Notes: generated from the letters alone by a model not told the origin. 45,472 nt of DNA from Kroppenstedtia guangzhouensis (GCF_014637345.1 NZ_BMEX01000016.1:5966-51437); one strand, 5' to 3'; positions 9,103-17,631 are shown, numbered from the stretch's first letter. Made by a program: numbers and translations.

Positions 9103-9819
9103 ATGAGCCATCTGGAAACGTATTGGGTGGCCGTACCTGACTGGGTTTCCCCTGATCTTCTCACCGAATATCGCTCATTTCTTGATCCGGAGGAACAACA
9201 AACCTATGATCGATACCGCGTCGATTTCAAAAAAATTGAGTTTCTCACAGGAAGAGTCCTGTTGAAAAAACTGTTGGGTCACAAGTTGAGACTTCCATCT
9301 GAAGAGATCCGCTTTGTCCGGAATGATTACGGCAAGCTTTTTCTGCAAACAGAACGGCAACCGGAATTGTTTTTTAATCTCACCCATACCGATCGCCTGA
9401 TCGCCTGTGTTTTGTCCTCTTGGGATGGAGTCGGGATCGACATGGAGCGGATCAAAAGAGCACCTTATGAAGTGATGGACCAGGTTTTTCTGCCGGAAGA
9501 GATTGACTGGATTCAATCCCAACCCACCCCGAACATGAAAGAGAGGGCCTTTTTTCTCCTTTGGACACGAAAGGAAGCCGTTATGAAAGCGGAGGGTCTG
9601 GGCTTTTCACTGCCGCCAAAGACCTTTACAGTGCCCAGGACCTGGGGGGAAGTAACAGATCACCGGTACAAGTATTTTATCTCCCGGCTGTCTCTGCCCG
9701 AGTCTGATGCTCTTTGTTCCGTGGTGCTCACCCGTCACAAGTCTGTGGAGTCACATGGGCTCAGCTGCTCTTTTCATCGGCTGACGGTTGAACAATTGTA
9801 CGGGTTGGAGCGTGGATAA
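9103..9819 (+). CDS. sfp: 4'-phosphopantetheinyl transferase, Sfp type
   Basis: This 238-residue enzyme transfers the phosphopantetheine arm of CoA to the conserved Ser of carrier domains (here Ser970 and Ser1996 of the NRPS), turning apo into holo synthetase in the cytoplasm. Seen: FNLTHTD near 91-97, the magnesium-binding GIDME at 111-115, and WTRKEAVMKAEGLGF at 154-168 with Glu158 and Lys162. Length matches B. subtilis Sfp. A GTG at 9094 is in frame, but ATG 9103 has AGGTGAT at the right distance, overlapping the thioesterase stop. The gene is the last of its unit and is followed by a strong hairpin. Confidence 0.95.
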   Translation: MSHLETYWVAVPDWVSPDLLTEYRSFLDPEEQQTYDRYRVDFKKIEFLTGRVLLKKLLGHKLRLPSEEIRFVRNDYGKLFLQTERQPELFFNLTHTDRLIACVLSSWDGVGIDMERIKRAPYEVMDQVFLPEEIDWIQSQPTPNMKERAFFLLWTRKEAVMKAEGLGFSLPPKTFTVPRTWGEVTDHRYKYFISRLSLPESDALCSVVLTRHKSVESHGLSCSFHRLTVEQLYGLERG

Positions 9820-9850
9820 CCCAGCCTGTCCCTTGATTTTCAACGGTTTT

Positions 9851-9882
9851 CCACCATCCCCGAAATCTTTCGGGGATGGTGG
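9851..9882 (+). terminator. Long perfect hairpin after the Sfp-type gene
   Basis: CCACCATCCCCGAAA pairs with TTTCGGGGATGGTGG across a two-base loop. No clear T tract follows, so it may act as a barrier or processing end as much as a classical intrinsic terminator. It closes the NRPS cluster side. Confidence 0.7.
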
Positions 9883-9888
9883 AGTGGT

Positions 9889-9916
9889 TTGCAAATGCTT
9901 TAAAAGGATGTATACT
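9889..9916 (+). promoter_or_regulatory. Candidate sigma-A promoter for the ABC-F leader transcript
   Basis: TTGCAA (9889-9894), a 16-base spacer and TATACT (9911-9916). A transcript from here would carry a leader of roughly 315 bases before the ABC-F start. Confidence 0.55.
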
Positions 9917-10238
9917 GGAGGTATTCCAAAGAACCGGAGGTATCCAAAAGACCGCGATGCGTTTCGACCGTTAAGACGTAACCAATCGGATACGGCGTCA
10001 TTCTCTGCCCTGGGGCGGAACGGTCGGGACAGGTGTGCCCTTTTTCCGGGACTCCGATTAACATCGGTGGTTGGACGATGGAGCCGAGTGGTTTTTCCTG
10101 AGGGAAACCGGTGAGGCTTTCTTTGTCCCTGTTTTCAAATCCATTTACCAAACCAAGACCCTCTGCAATCCGGGGCGGAACCGGGACGGCGCCTGTGCTG
10201 TTCAGGTCACAGCAAACACGGAATGCGGAGGTTTTTTT
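9917..10238 (+). promoter_or_regulatory. Long structured leader of the ABC-F gene
   Basis: No convincing gene lies here. It begins with two near-repeats (GGAGGTATTCCAAAGAACC at 9917 and GGAGGTATCCAAAAGACC at about 9937). A minimal frame MRFDR-stop begins at about 9957. Further on there is a GGTTTTTCC/GGGAAACC hairpin near 10088-10110 and a CTGTG/CACAG hairpin near 10192-10212, shortly before the ribosome binding site. Leaders like this regulate antibiotic-responsive ABC-F genes by attenuation in other Bacillota; that role here is inference. Confidence 0.45.
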
Positions 10239-12059
10239 ATGTGGGTATTGAAGGCGGAGGGCTTGTTGAAAGAGTGGGACGGAAAAAGGATATTTGAAAA
10301 GGTGGATCTCGCGGTCCGGGAAGGGGAGCGGGTGGCTCTCATCGGTGCCAACGGGATCGGTAAAACCACTTTACTGGACTGTCTGATCGGAAGAACCACA
10401 CCCGATGCGGGGAAAATCCACCGCCATGTGCCAGTCTCCCGGTGGGGGATGGTGGAGCAGCAACCTTCAGTTCCGAAAGGAATGTCGTTAAAGGACTGGA
10501 TTCTCTCCGCCGACCCGAAGCGTTTCGACTTAAGGCGGGAGTTGGCCCGGTTGGAGAGGGAGTTGGCCGCTGGTTGCGGATCCGATTCCATACTCCGACG
10601 CTACAGCGAGATCCAAGGGGAGTATCAGATGTCGGGTGGATATGAATGGGAGTTGGAGGGGGAGAGAGTACTTCATCGCCTCGGTTTCCCTCCGGATCTG
10701 CAGAAGCTTCCCTACAGTCAGCTGAGCGGGGGGCAAAAGACCCGGGCCCGGCTGGCCCGGGTGATGGTGGGACAGCCTTCCTTCCTTTTGTTGGATGAGC
10801 CGACCAACCACTTGGACTGGGAAACCCTGGACTGGCTGACAGAGTGGTTGGCCGGATTTCCGGGGGCTTGTCTGATTGTTTCCCACGATCGGGCCTGGAT
10901 TGATCAGGTGGCCCACACCACAGTGGAACTGACAGCGGAAGGAACTCGAGCTTTCAAAGGTGGCTACTCCGACTTCATTAGGCAGCGGGAGCGGGAACAG
11001 AAGGAGCAGAAGGCACTTTACAGGAAGCAACAGCAGGAAAAGAAGAGGCTGGAGGAGGCGATCCGTCGCTACAGTGACTGGTTCCGACAAGCCCATGCCG
11101 CCGCCGGGGAGCGAAACCCCTTTTACAAAAAGAAGGCCAACAAACACCAGACTCGGTTGAAAGCCAAGGTGCAGGCATTGAAGCGCCTGGAAGCGAAACA
11201 GGTGGAGAGGCCCGGGGTTGCTCCCCGGATCCAGGCGAACCTCGGCGGTGAGGCGTTGGCGGCCCGCCGGTTGATGCAAATGGAGGGGGTCGGCTTTTCC
11301 TATGGAGAGCAACCAGTGTTCCAGGGGATGGATCTGACCCTTTCCAGGGGGGACCGGCTGGCGGTGATCGGTCCCAACGGCAGTGGGAAGAGCACTCTGT
11401 TGAAGCTGATCATCGGTGAACTTGCGCCCACAGAGGGGCGGGTGAACCGGCATCCCGCACTTCGAATCGGTTATTTCGCCCAAGAGCTGGAGGGCCTGGA
11501 GCCGGAGCGGACGGTTCTGGAAAGCCTTCTTTCGCTTCCCGGCATGACGGCGGGGGAGGCACGGAAGGTGCTGGCTTCCTTCCTGTTCCGACGAGAGGAT
11601 GTGCACAAACGGATCGGCGATCTCAGCATGGGGGAGCGGTGTCGGGTCGCCTTTGTCCATCTCTATTTCTCCGAGGCCAATCTGCTGGTACTGGATGAAC
11701 CGACCAACCACCTGGATATCCCCACCAGGGAACGGATCGAGGAAGCTCTCCAACATTATCCCGGCACATTGGTGCTGGTCTCCCATGACCGGTATCTGCT
11801 GGATCGCATCTCCAACCGGGTGGTGGTGTTGAAAAAGGGTTCCGTGAAGGTCTGGCCGGGGGGATTTCAGGCATACCGGGAGCATCTTCGGGAACAGGCG
11901 GAACGTCCGGCCGATCCGGAGACGGATCAAAAGATCCGCACCTTGGAACTGGAACTGAGCCGTCTGATGGCCTCAGAGGAACCGGAAACAGAGGCGGACC
12001 GGGAGAGGCTGCATCGGCAGATCCGGGAGGTGAAAAAGTCGTTGGATGACCTTCGCTGA
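10239..12059 (+). CDS. ABC-F family ATPase (ribosome-associated, possibly antibiotic protection)
   Basis: A 606-residue protein with two ATP-binding cassettes and no membrane segments, as in ABC-F factors that act in the ribosomal E site. Cassette 1: Walker A GANGIGKTT (36-44), LSGGQKTRARL, LLLDEPTNHLD. Cassette 2: GPNGSGKST, LSMGERCRVAF, LVLDEPTNHLD. Between them lies a charged, basic linker (NPFYKKKANKHQTRLKAK region) typical of the ribosome-contacting arm, and the C-terminus is a charged helix. The frame is open upstream, but ATG 10239 follows GCGGAGG and begins the cassette at normal distance, so I chose it. It sits next to the peptide cluster behind a long leader. Self-resistance or target protection is plausible; a housekeeping ABC-F (YfmR/YkpA-like) is the alternative. 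Confidence 0.9.
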   Translation: MWVLKAEGLLKEWDGKRIFEKVDLAVREGERVALIGANGIGKTTLLDCLIGRTTPDAGKIHRHVPVSRWGMVEQQPSVPKGMSLKDWILSADPKRFDLRRELARLERELAAGCGSDSILRRYSEIQGEYQMSGGYEWELEGERVLHRLGFPPDLQKLPYSQLSGGQKTRARLARVMVGQPSFLLLDEPTNHLDWETLDWLTEWLAGFPGACLIVSHDRAWIDQVAHTTVELTAEGTRAFKGGYSDFIRQREREQKEQKALYRKQQQEKKRLEEAIRRYSDWFRQAHAAAGERNPFYKKKANKHQTRLKAKVQALKRLEAKQVERPGVAPRIQANLGGEALAARRLMQMEGVGFSYGEQPVFQGMDLTLSRGDRLAVIGPNGSGKSTLLKLIIGELAPTEGRVNRHPALRIGYFAQELEGLEPERTVLESLLSLPGMTAGEARKVLASFLFRREDVHKRIGDLSMGERCRVAFVHLYFSEANLLVLDEPTNHLDIPTRERIEEALQHYPGTLVLVSHDRYLLDRISNRVVVLKKGSVKVWPGGFQAYREHLREQAERPADPETDQKIRTLELELSRLMASEEPETEADRERLHRQIREVKKSLDDLR

Positions 12060-12067
12060 GGAGGGAG

Positions 12068-12098
12068 AAACCCAGCTTCCACGAGGGAAGCTGGGTTT
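12068..12098 (+). terminator. Intrinsic terminator of the ABC-F gene
   Basis: AAACCCAGCTTCC pairs with GGGAAGCTGGGTTT across a short ACGA loop, followed by TGTTT, nine bases after the stop codon. Confidence 0.88.
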
Positions 12099-12220
12099 GT
12101 TTAACCGGGTGACGGGAACACGATATCCATTACAATGATTTATTTTTGTATACGTTCATCATTCTCAGCTTTCCACGGGTTGAATCATAAGTTGACGGAG
12201 ATGTGAAAGGGCAAGAAGCG

Positions 12221-12285
12221 TTGTGAAAAAGTAGTCACAGGGAGGGTTGGGGTGTCCGCGGAGTGCCTTTGGTTCGTCAGAACAA
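12221..12285. repeat. Dispersed ~65-bp repeat, copy 1
   Basis: Shares TTGTGAAAAAGTnnTCACAG, GGGAGG, GGGGT, GGAGTGC, TTT and CAGAACA, in the same order and nearly the same spacing, with copy 2 at 35823-35889. The left end is an inverted repeat, TGTGA-N8-TCACA. On the minus strand both copies contain TTCTGA, where a short minus-strand frame ends. It could be the terminal part of a decayed insertion sequence or a small non-autonomous element; a regulator site is the alternative. Confidence 0.7.
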
Positions 12286-12559
12286 CAAAACGTAGCGGAA
12301 AAACCAATCGATCTCCTTCAAACGCAGTAAATCACTATGTTGCCAGTTCGTCCGTCGATACACAGCTGTCTTTTTGTTCTTCGGTGATTTCGGCAGAGTG
12401 GGGTTGACCCGTGATAAAATACGGGTGTGTGAAACACGGAAAGTTGATTTGCCGAGGACAGGATTTTTGATCGACTCCAAAGAAAAGTGATGAAACTCTC
12501 CTATTTTTCAGCAATCCAATCATTTGGAGGCAATTGGAAACCAAAAGGAGGAGTCACAC
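12286..12559. other. Intergenic region upstream of the nitronate monooxygenase
   Basis: No supported plus-strand gene. A 67-codon minus-strand frame (12277-12480) ends inside the repeat and could be the tail of a decayed transposase, but it has no recognisable motif. A strong ribosome binding site for the next gene closes the region. Confidence 0.5.
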
Positions 12560-13648
12560 ATGTGGGGAGAAAACCGGCTTACCCGGATGTTGGGTATTCG
12601 TTATCCTGTGATCCAGGCCGGGATGGCAGGGGGGGCTGCCATGCCGGAGCTGGTGGCGGCCGTCTCCGAAGCGGGGGGATTGGGAACGCTTGGCGCCGGT
12701 TATTTGTCGCCGGAGGAGATCCGGGAGGCGATCCGGGGGATCCGAAGTCGGACTGATCGTCCCTTTGCCGTCAACCTGTTGGTCACTCAGGAGCCGTCTC
12801 CCTCAGCCGAGGAGTTGCAACGGGGGAAGGAATTGCTGACACCGATTCTGCGGGAGACGGGGCTAAAACCTCGGGAGCCGGCCCGGTATGCTCCATCCTT
12901 TGAAGCGCAGATGGAGGTACTGGTGGAGGAGAAGATCCCTGCCTTCAGCTTCACCTTTGCCATCCCGGAACGGAAGTGGCTAAATCGGCTGAAGGACAAC
13001 GGTACCATCCTGATCGGGACGGCCACCACGGTGCGGGAGGGAGAACTCTTGGAAGCGGCGGGGGTGGATCTGGTGACGGCCCAAGGGGCGGAAGCCGGTG
13101 GTCACCGGGGTACTTTTGCCGGAGCGTATGATCAGGGAATGGTCGGCACCATGGCTCTGGTTCCCCAGTTGGCGGATGGAATCGGGCTGCCGGTCATTGC
13201 CGCCGGCGGGATCATGGACGGGCGTGGATTGGCGGCGGCCCTGGCTTTGGGGGCTGAAGGGGTGCAGATGGGGACGGCTTTTCTCACCTGTACCGAGAGC
13301 GGGGCTCACGAGGTGCATCAGGCACAAATCCTGGAAGGAACTGAGGAGAACACGGTGGTGACACGGGCCTTTTCCGGGAAGCCGGCCCGGGGGATCCGCA
13401 ACCGGTTTATTGACCAGCTGGCGGGACGGGAAGAGGAGATTCCGCCATATCCGGTGCAAAACGCTTTGACGAAAGAGATTCGGCAAGCCGCCGCCCGCAG
13501 AAAGGACCCGGAACAGATGAGCCTTTGGGCTGGACAGGGGCTACGTCTCTCCCGGAGGCAGGGAGCCGGGGAACTGGTCCACCGAGTTGTGGCCGAGGCA
13601 AAGACTATTTGGGGGCGATTTGCGGGCCTCAGGGGATCACCGGAATAG
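12560..13648 (+). CDS. Nitronate monooxygenase (2-nitropropane dioxygenase-like FMN enzyme)
   Basis: A 362-residue TIM-barrel flavoprotein. Family members oxidise nitronates such as propionate-3-nitronate with FMN and oxygen, protecting against nitro toxins. Seen: N-terminal 'YPVIQAGMAGGAAMPELVAA' segment, SEAGGLGTLGAG, FAVNLL, then the characteristic GAEAGGHRG with its active-site His, followed by the phosphate-binding AAGGIMDGRG and GAEGVQMGTAFL. ATG 12560 follows AAGGAGGAGTC; the in-frame upstream ATG at 12524 has a poorer context. The related FabK enoyl-ACP reductases share the fold, but the GAEAGGHRG segment and length favour the monooxygenase. It stands alone, about 270 bases beyond repeat copy 1. 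Confidence 0.85.
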   Translation: MWGENRLTRMLGIRYPVIQAGMAGGAAMPELVAAVSEAGGLGTLGAGYLSPEEIREAIRGIRSRTDRPFAVNLLVTQEPSPSAEELQRGKELLTPILRETGLKPREPARYAPSFEAQMEVLVEEKIPAFSFTFAIPERKWLNRLKDNGTILIGTATTVREGELLEAAGVDLVTAQGAEAGGHRGTFAGAYDQGMVGTMALVPQLADGIGLPVIAAGGIMDGRGLAAALALGAEGVQMGTAFLTCTESGAHEVHQAQILEGTEENTVVTRAFSGKPARGIRNRFIDQLAGREEEIPPYPVQNALTKEIRQAAARRKDPEQMSLWAGQGLRLSRRQGAGELVHRVVAEAKTIWGRFAGLRGSPE

Positions 13649-13734
13649 GCCTTTTTCAGCGCGAAAAGGGGCGTCATCGGCTTGAAACTGTGGTAGAGTG
13701 AAAAAAAAGAATTTTTTCGGAGGAGGCCGACAGT

Positions 13735-15105
13735 ATGGTGGATGCACCCTCCCTTTTTCAAAAACAGAAGGCGTTTTTTCGCAGCGGGAAAACACGGGAG
13801 ATGGATTTTCGCCGGGAAAGCCTGAAAAAGTTGCGGGAAGCGATTCAATCCCGGGAAGCGGACATCATGGCAGCGCTAAAACAGGATCTTAATAAATCGG
13901 AGCAGGAAGCTTTTGTCACTGAAATCGGTTATCTGGTTCAGGAAATCAGCTTCGTTACCAAACACATGAAGTTCTGGGCCCGGCCGCAAAAAGTGAAAAC
14001 CGCTCTCACCCATGTGGGGTCCTCCGGCTATATCTACCCGGAACCGTATGGCGCTTCCTTAATCATCGCTCCCTGGAACTACCCGTTTATGTTGGCCCTC
14101 TCCCCATTGATCGGAGCGGTCGCCGCGGGCAACTGTGTGGTTCTCAAACCATCGGAGTTGACCCCTCATGTCTCGTCCCTGTTGGCAGATTTGATCGCAG
14201 ATACCTTTGATCCCGATCATGTGACCGTGGTGGAGGGCAGTGCTGATACAAGTACCGAATTGTTGAAACAACCCTTTGATAAGATCTTTTTCACCGGAAG
14301 CCCTGGAGTGGGCCGGATTGTGATGGAAGCGGCAGCCAAACACTTGACTCCGGTCACCCTGGAGTTGGGAGGCAAAAGCCCGGCGATTGTGGACCAGGAT
14401 GCCGACCTGTCCCTGGCCGCCAAGCGAATCGCCTGGGGGAAGTGGTTAAATGCAGGCCAAACCTGTGTCGCTCCGGACTACCTCTGGGTTCATGAGGAGA
14501 TCAAAGAAGGTCTCATCCAGCAGATTCAAAAGGCGATCCGCCAATTTTACGGGGAAGACCCCCTGCAAAACCCCGATTACACCCGGATTGTGAATGAGAG
14601 GCACTTTCAACGCCTCACCGCTTATCTTCAAGAAGGTACTGCCATCCTTGGCGGAGAGACCGACCCGGAACATCTGAAGATCGCTCCCACCCTGCTGGAT
14701 GGAGTGACATGGGAAGAATCAGTGATGAAGGATGAAATTTTCGGTCCGATTCTCCCGGTGTTGACTTTCCAGGATCTCTCCCAAGTGGTGGAGCGGGTGA
14801 CGGCGCGGCCCAAACCGCTGGCTCTCTACTATTTTTCCAAAGACAGAGGAAAGCAGGAAGAGATTTTGCGTTCCATCTCCTTCGGTGGCGGATGTATCAA
14901 TGACACCATCATGCACCTGGCGACCCCCTACCTCCCCTTTGGCGGTGTGGGTAACAGCGGGATTGGAAACTACCACGGCAAACACAGTTTCGACTGTTTC
15001 TCCCACCAGAAGAGCGTCCTGAAACAGACCGACAAGTTTGATCTTCCCTTCCGCTATCCCTCTAGCAAGAATGGATTGAGAGTACTCAGAAGGATCATGA
15101 AATAA
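13735..15105 (+). CDS. Aldehyde dehydrogenase (class 3, YwdH-like)
   Basis: A 456-residue cytoplasmic NAD(P)-dependent aldehyde dehydrogenase, oxidising an aldehyde to a carboxylic acid. Seen: the [10 protein letters not shown] cofactor segment, FTGSPGVGR glycine motif, catalytic base Glu210 in LELGGKSP, and nucleophile Cys244 in NAGQTCVAP. The shortened length and C-terminal '[18 protein letters not shown]' segment are those of the class 3 fatty-aldehyde type. The start follows GGAGGAGG by nine bases. Monocistronic, with its own terminator. The substrate cannot be read from sequence; long-chain or aromatic aldehydes are usual for this class. Confidence 0.93.
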   Translation: MVDAPSLFQKQKAFFRSGKTREMDFRRESLKKLREAIQSREADIMAALKQDLNKSEQEAFVTEIGYLVQEISFVTKHMKFWARPQKVKTALTHVGSSGYIYPEPYGASLIIAPWNYPFMLALSPLIGAVAAGNCVVLKPSELTPHVSSLLADLIADTFDPDHVTVVEGSADTSTELLKQPFDKIFFTGSPGVGRIVMEAAAKHLTPVTLELGGKSPAIVDQDADLSLAAKRIAWGKWLNAGQTCVAPDYLWVHEEIKEGLIQQIQKAIRQFYGEDPLQNPDYTRIVNERHFQRLTAYLQEGTAILGGETDPEHLKIAPTLLDGVTWEESVMKDEIFGPILPVLTFQDLSQVVERVTARPKPLALYYFSKDRGKQEEILRSISFGGGCINDTIMHLATPYLPFGGVGNSGIGNYHGKHSFDCFSHQKSVLKQTDKFDLPFRYPSSKNGLRVLRRIMK

Positions 15106-15106
15106 A

Positions 15107-15134
15107 ACAACCCGCCCCTGAATGGGGCGGGTTG
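15107..15134 (+). terminator. Intrinsic terminator of the aldehyde dehydrogenase gene
   Basis: CAACCCGCCCC pairs with GGGGCGGGTTG around a TGAAT loop immediately after the stop codon. The T tract is weak. Confidence 0.75.
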
Positions 15135-15178
15135 CTGATTTAACTGCAGAAAGGGTTCAAATTTCCGTCTATTGGATC

Positions 15179-15206
15179 TTGACACGCTTTTTGCAGAAGG
15201 TGTAAT
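15179..15206 (+). promoter_or_regulatory. Sigma-A promoter of the ribose operon
   Basis: TTGACA (15179-15184), 16-base spacer, TGTAAT (15201-15206). The first operator begins six bases after the -10 box, over the expected transcription start. Confidence 0.75.
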
Positions 15207-15211
15207 CTGTG

Positions 15212-15225
15212 TGTAACCGGTTACA
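15212..15225. promoter_or_regulatory. Operator 1 of the ribose operon (LacI-family/cre-type palindrome)
   Basis: TGTAACCGGTTACA is a perfect 14-base palindrome with the central CG typical of LacI-family sites. It also fits the CcpA cre pattern TGNAANCGNTTNCA, so RbsR autorepression and catabolite repression cannot be told apart by sequence. Confidence 0.8.
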
Positions 15226-15252
15226 GGAAAAGTGACCTTCTCTTTTTTTTGA

Positions 15253-15270
15253 TGTGTAATCGGTTACACA
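15253..15270. promoter_or_regulatory. Operator 2 of the ribose operon
   Basis: TGTGTAATCGGTTACACA is an 18-base near-perfect palindrome with central CG, about 43 bases centre to centre (four helical turns) from operator 1 and just before the rbsR start. Same face of the helix, so cooperative binding or looping is possible. Confidence 0.8.
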
Positions 15271-15287
15271 GGGAGTGAATCCAGCGT

Positions 15288-16289
15288 ATGACAACGATAC
15301 GAGATGTGGCCAGGGAAGCAGGGGTTTCCGTGGCGACGGTATCCCGGGTTTTGAATGGAAAAGGGTATGTGAACCTGGAGACAGAGGCCCGGGTACGTCA
15401 AGTCATCCGGGAATTGGACTACCGACCCAACCCAGTGGCCCGCAGTCTGACCAGCCGCAAAACGGGAACGATTGCTGTGATCCTGCCGGATATTATGAAC
15501 CCTTTTTTTTCCGAATTGGCCCGTGCGGTTGAAGACACGGCCAGATCCCGGGGGTTCACGGTGATTATCTGTAATTCCGATGATTTGGATGTCCGGGAGA
15601 AATCTTATATCGAAGTGCTTCACCAAAAATATATCGACGGAATCATTTTTGCTTCCAGCACCCTGGGGGAAGAGGAACTGGAGTATATGAACCGGCACAA
15701 CATCCCGTTGGTGGTGTTGGATCGGGCCCCAGGTCAAGGTGGATGCTCCGTGATCCGTTCCAAAAATGCCGAAGGGGCGAAACTGGCTGTTCAACATCTA
15801 TCGGATGCAGGATGCCGCAAAATTGCCCATATCGCCGGCCCACAGGAATTGATTACGGCACAGGAGCGGCTAAAAGGCTACCGGGAGATGGTAGAAGATC
15901 GCGCCTGGTTTGAAGAATCCCTGATCGTGCCCGGCCATTTCTCCATTGCCGGGGGCAAAGGAGCTGTCCAGGCATTGATGGAGTTCCATCCTGATGTGGA
16001 CGGGATTTTCGCCGGTAACGACCTGATGGCGGTGGGTGCGCTCAAGGCGTTGCATCGGATGGGAGTGAAGGTGCCGGAGGAGGTGTCCCTGTGCGGCTTT
16101 GACGGAGTGGGGGCTGCCGAGTGGACAGAACCGGAATTGACCACGGTTGCCCAGCCGATCTACGAGATGGGAGCCCGAGCCGCTCTGCACCTGATCGATC
16201 GGGTCCAGGAGAAAACGGAGCAAGTGGTGGACCTGGAGCTGGATATTCATCTGGTTCAGCGGGATTCGACGAGGAGGCGAAAAGATTGA
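15288..16289 (+). CDS. rbsR: Ribose operon repressor, LacI family
   Basis: A 333-residue LacI/GalR regulator. Residues 2-50 hold the helix-turn-helix and hinge (TTIRDVAREAGVSVATVSRV, then YRPNPVARSL). The rest is a periplasmic-binding-protein-like sugar domain (GTIAVILPD, FAGNDLMAVGAL, LCGFDGVG). As first gene of rbsRKDACB it should bind the two palindromes upstream and release them with ribose or a phosphorylated derivative. A GGGAG box lies about 12 bases before ATG 15288. The stop overlaps the TTG start of rbsK. Confidence 0.93.
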   Translation: MTTIRDVAREAGVSVATVSRVLNGKGYVNLETEARVRQVIRELDYRPNPVARSLTSRKTGTIAVILPDIMNPFFSELARAVEDTARSRGFTVIICNSDDLDVREKSYIEVLHQKYIDGIIFASSTLGEEELEYMNRHNIPLVVLDRAPGQGGCSVIRSKNAEGAKLAVQHLSDAGCRKIAHIAGPQELITAQERLKGYREMVEDRAWFEESLIVPGHFSIAGGKGAVQALMEFHPDVDGIFAGNDLMAVGALKALHRMGVKVPEEVSLCGFDGVGAAEWTEPELTTVAQPIYEMGARAALHLIDRVQEKTEQVVDLELDIHLVQRDSTRRRKD

Positions 16290-17224
16290 CGGACAAGCAA
16301 GCCCGCGTGGCGGTGATCGGAAGTCTGAATATGGACGTCGTGGTTCAGGCTTTGCGGCCGCCACAAATGGGAGAGACTGTGCTGGGGGAGGCGGTTCACT
16401 TCATTCCCGGGGGCAAGGGAGCCAATCAGGCGGTGGCCGCAGCCCGGCTGGGAGCTCATACGGAAATGATCGGTTCGGTGGGTTCTGATCCCTTTGGACA
16501 GGACCTGCTGGAATCTTTGAAGAAGAGTGGAGTGGAGACGACGGCGGTGAAAACCGTCTCCATCGCTCCCACCGGCGTGGCTTCGATTCTGCTGTCCGGT
16601 GGGGACAACCGCATCATCGTTGTTCCGGGGGCCAATGGCCACTGCCTCCCCGAGGATGTGGATGCCGGCAAAGAGCGGATTGCCGGGGTGGATGTGGTTC
16701 TGTTGCAGTTGGAGATTCCTCTGGAGACGGTGCTGTCGGCGGCCCGGACAGCCAAGGAGTTGGGAAAAAAGGTAGTGCTGAATCCTGCTCCCGCTCGGGA
16801 ACTTCCCGGAGAGTTGTATCGGTTGACGGATGTGATCACCCCCAACCGCTCTGAATTGGAGCTCCTCTCTGGTCATTCGATAGGGGAAGAAGACTTGGCG
16901 GAAGCCATGCAGGTGTTGTTGGACCAGGGAGTCGGCTGTGTGGTGACCACTCTTGGAGAACAAGGGGCTGCGATCCTGTCCGGGGAAGGATTTCGGCGGG
17001 TGGCGGTCCATCCTGTGGATGTGGTGGATACCACCGGTGCGGGAGATGCCTTTAACGCCGGGCTCGCCTGTGCCCTCTCTGAAGAAATGGAGCTCGCGGA
17101 AGCCGTCGATTTCGCAGGTCGGGTGGCTGCTCTTGCTGTCACCCGGTTGGGAGCTCAGGACGGCATGCCGACCCGGCGGGAAGTGGAAGCTCTTTATGGA
17201 ACGGAAAGGAAGGACGACAAGTGA
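16286..17224 (+). CDS. rbsK: Ribokinase
   Basis: A 312-residue PfkB-family kinase that phosphorylates D-ribose with ATP to ribose 5-phosphate. Seen: N-terminal VAVIGSLNMDVVV, the sugar-binding GGKGANQAVAAARLG segment, and the catalytic DTTGAGDAF near residue 250 holding the base Asp. Start choice: the frame is open back to 16121 inside rbsR, but TTG 16286 lies at normal distance from GAGGAGG and overlaps the rbsR stop by four bases, giving the standard N-terminus. The 3' end overlaps rbsD in GTGA. Confidence 0.94.
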   Translation: MTDKQARVAVIGSLNMDVVVQALRPPQMGETVLGEAVHFIPGGKGANQAVAAARLGAHTEMIGSVGSDPFGQDLLESLKKSGVETTAVKTVSIAPTGVASILLSGGDNRIIVVPGANGHCLPEDVDAGKERIAGVDVVLLQLEIPLETVLSAARTAKELGKKVVLNPAPARELPGELYRLTDVITPNRSELELLSGHSIGEEDLAEAMQVLLDQGVGCVVTTLGEQGAAILSGEGFRRVAVHPVDVVDTTGAGDAFNAGLACALSEEMELAEAVDFAGRVAALAVTRLGAQDGMPTRREVEALYGTERKDDK

Positions 17225-17616
17225 AAAAGACGATGCTGTTAAACAGTCATTTGTCCAGGGTGATCAGCGAGTTGGGCCATACGGATCACATTGTGATTGC
17301 CGACGCCGGTCTTCCCATCCCGTCGGAGACGGAGCGGATCGATCTGGCACTTCGTCCCGGCACTCCGGGGTTTTGGGAGACGTTGGAGGCGGTATTGTCG
17401 GAGATGACAGTGGAAAAAGCGATTCTGGCCAAGGAGACGGCAGAGGTGAGTCCCTCTCTGCATCAGAAACTGATACAGGCACTTCCGGAGGTGTCCTGGG
17501 AGACGATCTCCCATGAGGAACTGAAAAGCTTGACCCGGAAAGCAAAAGCAGTGGTCCGCACCGGAGAGTGCATTCCCTATGCCAATGTGATCCTGCAAGC
17601 CGGTGTCCCTTTCTGA
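17221..17616 (+). CDS. rbsD: D-ribose pyranase
   Basis: A 131-residue RbsD protein, which interconverts the beta-pyranose and furanose forms of ribose so that ribokinase receives the furanose. The family signature GHTDHIVIADAGLPIP (residues 19-34) contains the catalytic His, and the end IPYANVILQAGVPF is conserved. GTG start overlapping the rbsK stop, with GGAAGGA upstream. Confidence 0.95.
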   Translation: MKKTMLLNSHLSRVISELGHTDHIVIADAGLPIPSETERIDLALRPGTPGFWETLEAVLSEMTVEKAILAKETAEVSPSLHQKLIQALPEVSWETISHEELKSLTRKAKAVVRTGECIPYANVILQAGVPF

Positions 17617-17631
17617 AAGAAGGTGAAACCA

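Noticed and set aside
9917-10238. T-box or known riboswitch in the ABC-F leader
   Set aside because: No T-box (UGGN) core such as GGGTGGTACCGCG, no specifier-loop pattern I can support, and no recognisable riboswitch consensus.
10530-11930. 466-codon ORF on the minus strand opposite the ABC-F gene
   Set aside because: It is antisense to an intact two-cassette ATPase with conserved motifs, is low in domain-like sequence and has no ribosome binding site.
12221-12245. Fnr or Rex binding site
   Set aside because: The half-sites TGTGA and TCACA are eight bases apart in both copies; both regulators need six.
12277-12480. 67-codon minus-strand ORF as a real gene
   Set aside because: No ribosome binding site and no motif. 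It ends inside the dispersed repeat and may be a transposase tail, but nothing in it proves that.
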